From Paenibacillus sp. JCM 10914 (lineage in GTDB: Bacteria > Bacillota > Bacilli > Paenibacillales > Paenibacillaceae): 64,000 nt of DNA. The stretch lies in NCBI RefSeq assembly GCF_001315105.1, contig NZ_BAZR01000020.1:34131-98130 (forward strand), given 5' to 3'. Made by a program: the position numbers and the translations under genes. Positions 62,344 through 64,000 of this stretch are shown here, piece after piece. The notes under the pieces were generated by a model. It saw nothing but the letters and a program-made list of their open reading frames with translations. It did no database searches and was not told the DNA's origin. Position 1 is the stretch's first letter; each line of letters begins with the position of its first letter.

Positions 62344-62370
62344 CCCTGGGGATCTATCCTCAGGGTTTTT
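62344..62370 (+). terminator. Intrinsic terminator in the pbuG leader
   Basis: CCCTGGGGAT and ATCCTCAGGG arms around CT, then TTTTT; 44 bases before the start of pbuG. It is likely the end-point of riboswitch-controlled attenuation, or a second terminator beside the long-range one. Confidence 0.7.
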
Positions 62371-62413
62371 GTCTGTTGTCAGCGTCACTAATTTTAAGGG
62401 GGATATCTCTACA

Positions 62414-63778
62414 ATGGAGCGTTTCTTTAAACTAAAGGAACACGGAACAAACGTAAGAACCGAGATCATCGCAGGTTTGACGACCTTTATGACGATGGCG
62501 TACATCCTGTTCGTCAACAACCTGTTCTTGGGTCCGGACGGCGCGGGCATTCCGCAAGAAGGTGTGTTCTTCGCAACAGCGGTCGGTGCGGGTCTGGTTA
62601 CAATGGCAATGGGATTCTTCGTTAACATTCCGGTTGCATTAGCACCTGGTATGGGTCTGAATGCGTATTTCATGACCGTTGTATTGAGTTCGAATGGTGC
62701 GATTACATGGCAGGCTGCTCTCGGGGCAGTATTCCTTTCCGGTATCGTATTTATCATTCTAACGGTTACCAAGGTTCGACAAATGTTGCTGACTGCGGTG
62801 CCTAACAATTTAAAAATCGGAATTACCGTAGGTATCGGTTTGTTTATTGCCATCATCGGTTTTAAACTGGGTAATTTGGTGAACGTATCGATTAACCCAG
62901 GCGTAGATGTTAGTCAGCCTGTCGCAGGCGGAGCGTTTAATCTGGGCATGGGTAATTTCGTAGAGCATCGTGATGCACTGCTCGCTCTGATCGGACTGTT
63001 CATCATCGCGATTCTAATGGTGCTCAAACTGAAAGGCGCGTTGCTGATCGGTATCGTACTGACTACCCTGATTGGTATTCCGATGGGCGTTACGGATCTG
63101 TCGGGTCTGAGCGGCGCGAGCTGGATTCCTTCATTCGATAATCTGGCTGTGGGCCAGTTGGATCTGAAGGGTGCAATCGGTATCGGCCTGCTCGAAGTTA
63201 TCTTTATCTTCACGTTCGTTGAATTGTTTGATACGTTCGGAACACTGGTAGGTACAGCTGGCCGCGCGGGTCTTCTCAAGAAGAAGGACGGCGAGAAGAA
63301 GCTTGGTAAAGCGATGCTTGTTGATGCGGGCGGCGTTAGTGCCGGTGCATTCCTCGGAACAAGTACGATTACCGCTTATGTTGAGAGTACTGCTGGTGTA
63401 GCTGAGGGTGGACGTACCGGTTTGACTGCTGTAACTACTGGCGTACTGTTTATTCTGGCATTGTTCCTGGCACCACTGGCTCTGGTTGTTCCTTCTGCTG
63501 CAACAGCTCCGGCACTCATTATCGTTGGGGTGCTTATGATGAGCCAAGTACGTGATATCGAATGGGATGATTTCCTGCAGGCGTTCCCAGCGTTCCTTAC
63601 TATTGTAATTATGCCTTTCACTGGCGGAATTGCTCACGGTATCTCGGCTGGTATCATTTCCTTCGTTATACTGGCTCTCTTCGGTAAACTGGTAGGTCGC
63701 GATACGAAGATTCACTGGCTGATGTGGATTATATTTATCATCGTTGTCATCCGGTACGCTTTCATGGGAGCGGAATGA
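62414..63778 (+). CDS. pbuG: NCS2-family guanine/hypoxanthine permease
   Basis: A 454-residue purine permease of the AzgA-like NCS2 group, beginning MERFFKLKEHGTNVRTEIIAGLTTFMTMAYIL, with the family's Asn/Gly-rich helix ends (VNIPVALAPGMGLNAYF) and ELFDTFGTLVGTAGRAGL plus LGTSTITAYVESTAGVAEGGRTGLTA in the substrate region, given here in part. The upstream frame from 62111 covers the riboswitch and is not coding; ATG 62414 has AAGGGGGAT upstream. In B. subtilis this gene directly follows guaA. The guanine-type riboswitch is expected to shut it off when purines are plentiful. Confidence 0.93.
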   Translation: MERFFKLKEHGTNVRTEIIAGLTTFMTMAYILFVNNLFLGPDGAGIPQEGVFFATAVGAGLVTMAMGFFVNIPVALAPGMGLNAYFMTVVLSSNGAITWQAALGAVFLSGIVFIILTVTKVRQMLLTAVPNNLKIGITVGIGLFIAIIGFKLGNLVNVSINPGVDVSQPVAGGAFNLGMGNFVEHRDALLALIGLFIIAILMVLKLKGALLIGIVLTTLIGIPMGVTDLSGLSGASWIPSFDNLAVGQLDLKGAIGIGLLEVIFIFTFVELFDTFGTLVGTAGRAGLLKKKDGEKKLGKAMLVDAGGVSAGAFLGTSTITAYVESTAGVAEGGRTGLTAVTTGVLFILALFLAPLALVVPSAATAPALIIVGVLMMSQVRDIEWDDFLQAFPAFLTIVIMPFTGGIAHGISAGIISFVILALFGKLVGRDTKIHWLMWIIFIIVVIRYAFMGAE

Positions 63779-63798
63779 CGAACTTATAGAATAGTAGA

Positions 63799-63828
63799 AC
63801 GGCTGTCCTTGAGGACGGCCGTTTTTTT
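63799..63828 (+). terminator. Terminator after pbuG
   Basis: ACGGCTGTCC and GGACGGCCGT arms, TTGA loop, seven-base T-run. Confidence 0.9.
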
Positions 63829-63876
63829 GTTTTACTATATATATGATATAGTGCGATATTTTTTATTGAAAAAAGC

Positions 63877-63906
63877 TTGCATTAACAAATAGATGTGTGA
63901 TATATT
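63877..63906 (+). promoter_or_regulatory. Promoter at the window end
   Basis: TTGCAT at 63877 and TATATT at 63901 with 18 bases between, followed by a CCGGC/GCCGG hairpin. A second, similar CTTGCAAA element begins near 63984. Tandem promoters of this kind often precede rRNA operons or, in this chromosomal place, purE; the window stops before any gene. Confidence 0.4.
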
Positions 63907-64000
63907 CTAATTCCGGCCGAGAAAACGCCGGTAACATTCGACAAATAGCTAGCAAGATGAACGAAAGTAATTGAAAATTAAGTCTTGCAAAGTTCGACAG

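Noticed and set aside
62111..62413. Upstream extension of the pbuG reading frame
   Set aside because: This stretch holds the riboswitch and terminators; ATG 62414 has a ribosome site and starts like other pbuG proteins.

Overview
The window looks like chromosome from a Paenibacillus-type member of the Bacillales. The evidence is the gene content: YesM/YesN-type two-component pairs beside carbohydrate ABC importers that carry no ATPase gene, secreted enzymes with copper-amine-oxidase-like domains, an LCP protein, a chromosomal ANT(6)-like gene, and the Bacillus order MoxR - DUF58 - transglutaminase - guaA - pbuG. No rRNA, tRNA, phage, insertion sequence or CRISPR array was seen inside the window.

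Layout. 1-2.1 kb: the end of queG fused in frame to an O6-alkylguanine-DNA alkyltransferase, then yneF and folE. 2.2-4.2 kb (minus): a three-gene module of lipoprotein, class 3 lipase with a C-terminal WXG100-like domain, and a true WXG protein. It resembles the type VII-secreted reverse-domain lipase toxins and is the most interesting system here. 4.4-20 kb: mostly housekeeping genes: a two-domain superoxide dismutase, an alpha/beta hydrolase, an IclR regulator, aconitase, an amidase, ddl, uvsE, an inositol monophosphatase, an SGNH esterase and an SLC13 permease. It ends in a five-unit, 51-bp tandem array of hairpins. 20-27 kb and 35-50 kb: three carbohydrate-type ABC importers with YesM/YesN sensor-regulator genes. 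They have no ATPase gene and presumably share one (MsmX type) encoded elsewhere. 27-35 kb: ANT(6)-like gene, hemL, LCP protein, bcp, polysaccharide deacetylase, yjlC-ndh and an SRPBCC protein. 50.5-63.8 kb: yeaC-yeaD-yebA-guaA, then an AT-rich insert (orphan response regulator plus a Fur-controlled FatB/YclNOPQ-like siderophore importer), then pbuG behind a guanine-type riboswitch. The window ends in promoter-like sequence with no gene.

Six genes between 25 and 49 kb are each split by what looks like exactly one missing base: a solute-binding protein, ndh, two response regulators, a sensor kinase and a second solute-binding protein. Two further places fit the same reading. All go in the same direction, so uncorrected sequencing deletions are at least as likely as real gene decay. 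The affected genes are annotated over their full reconstructed span.
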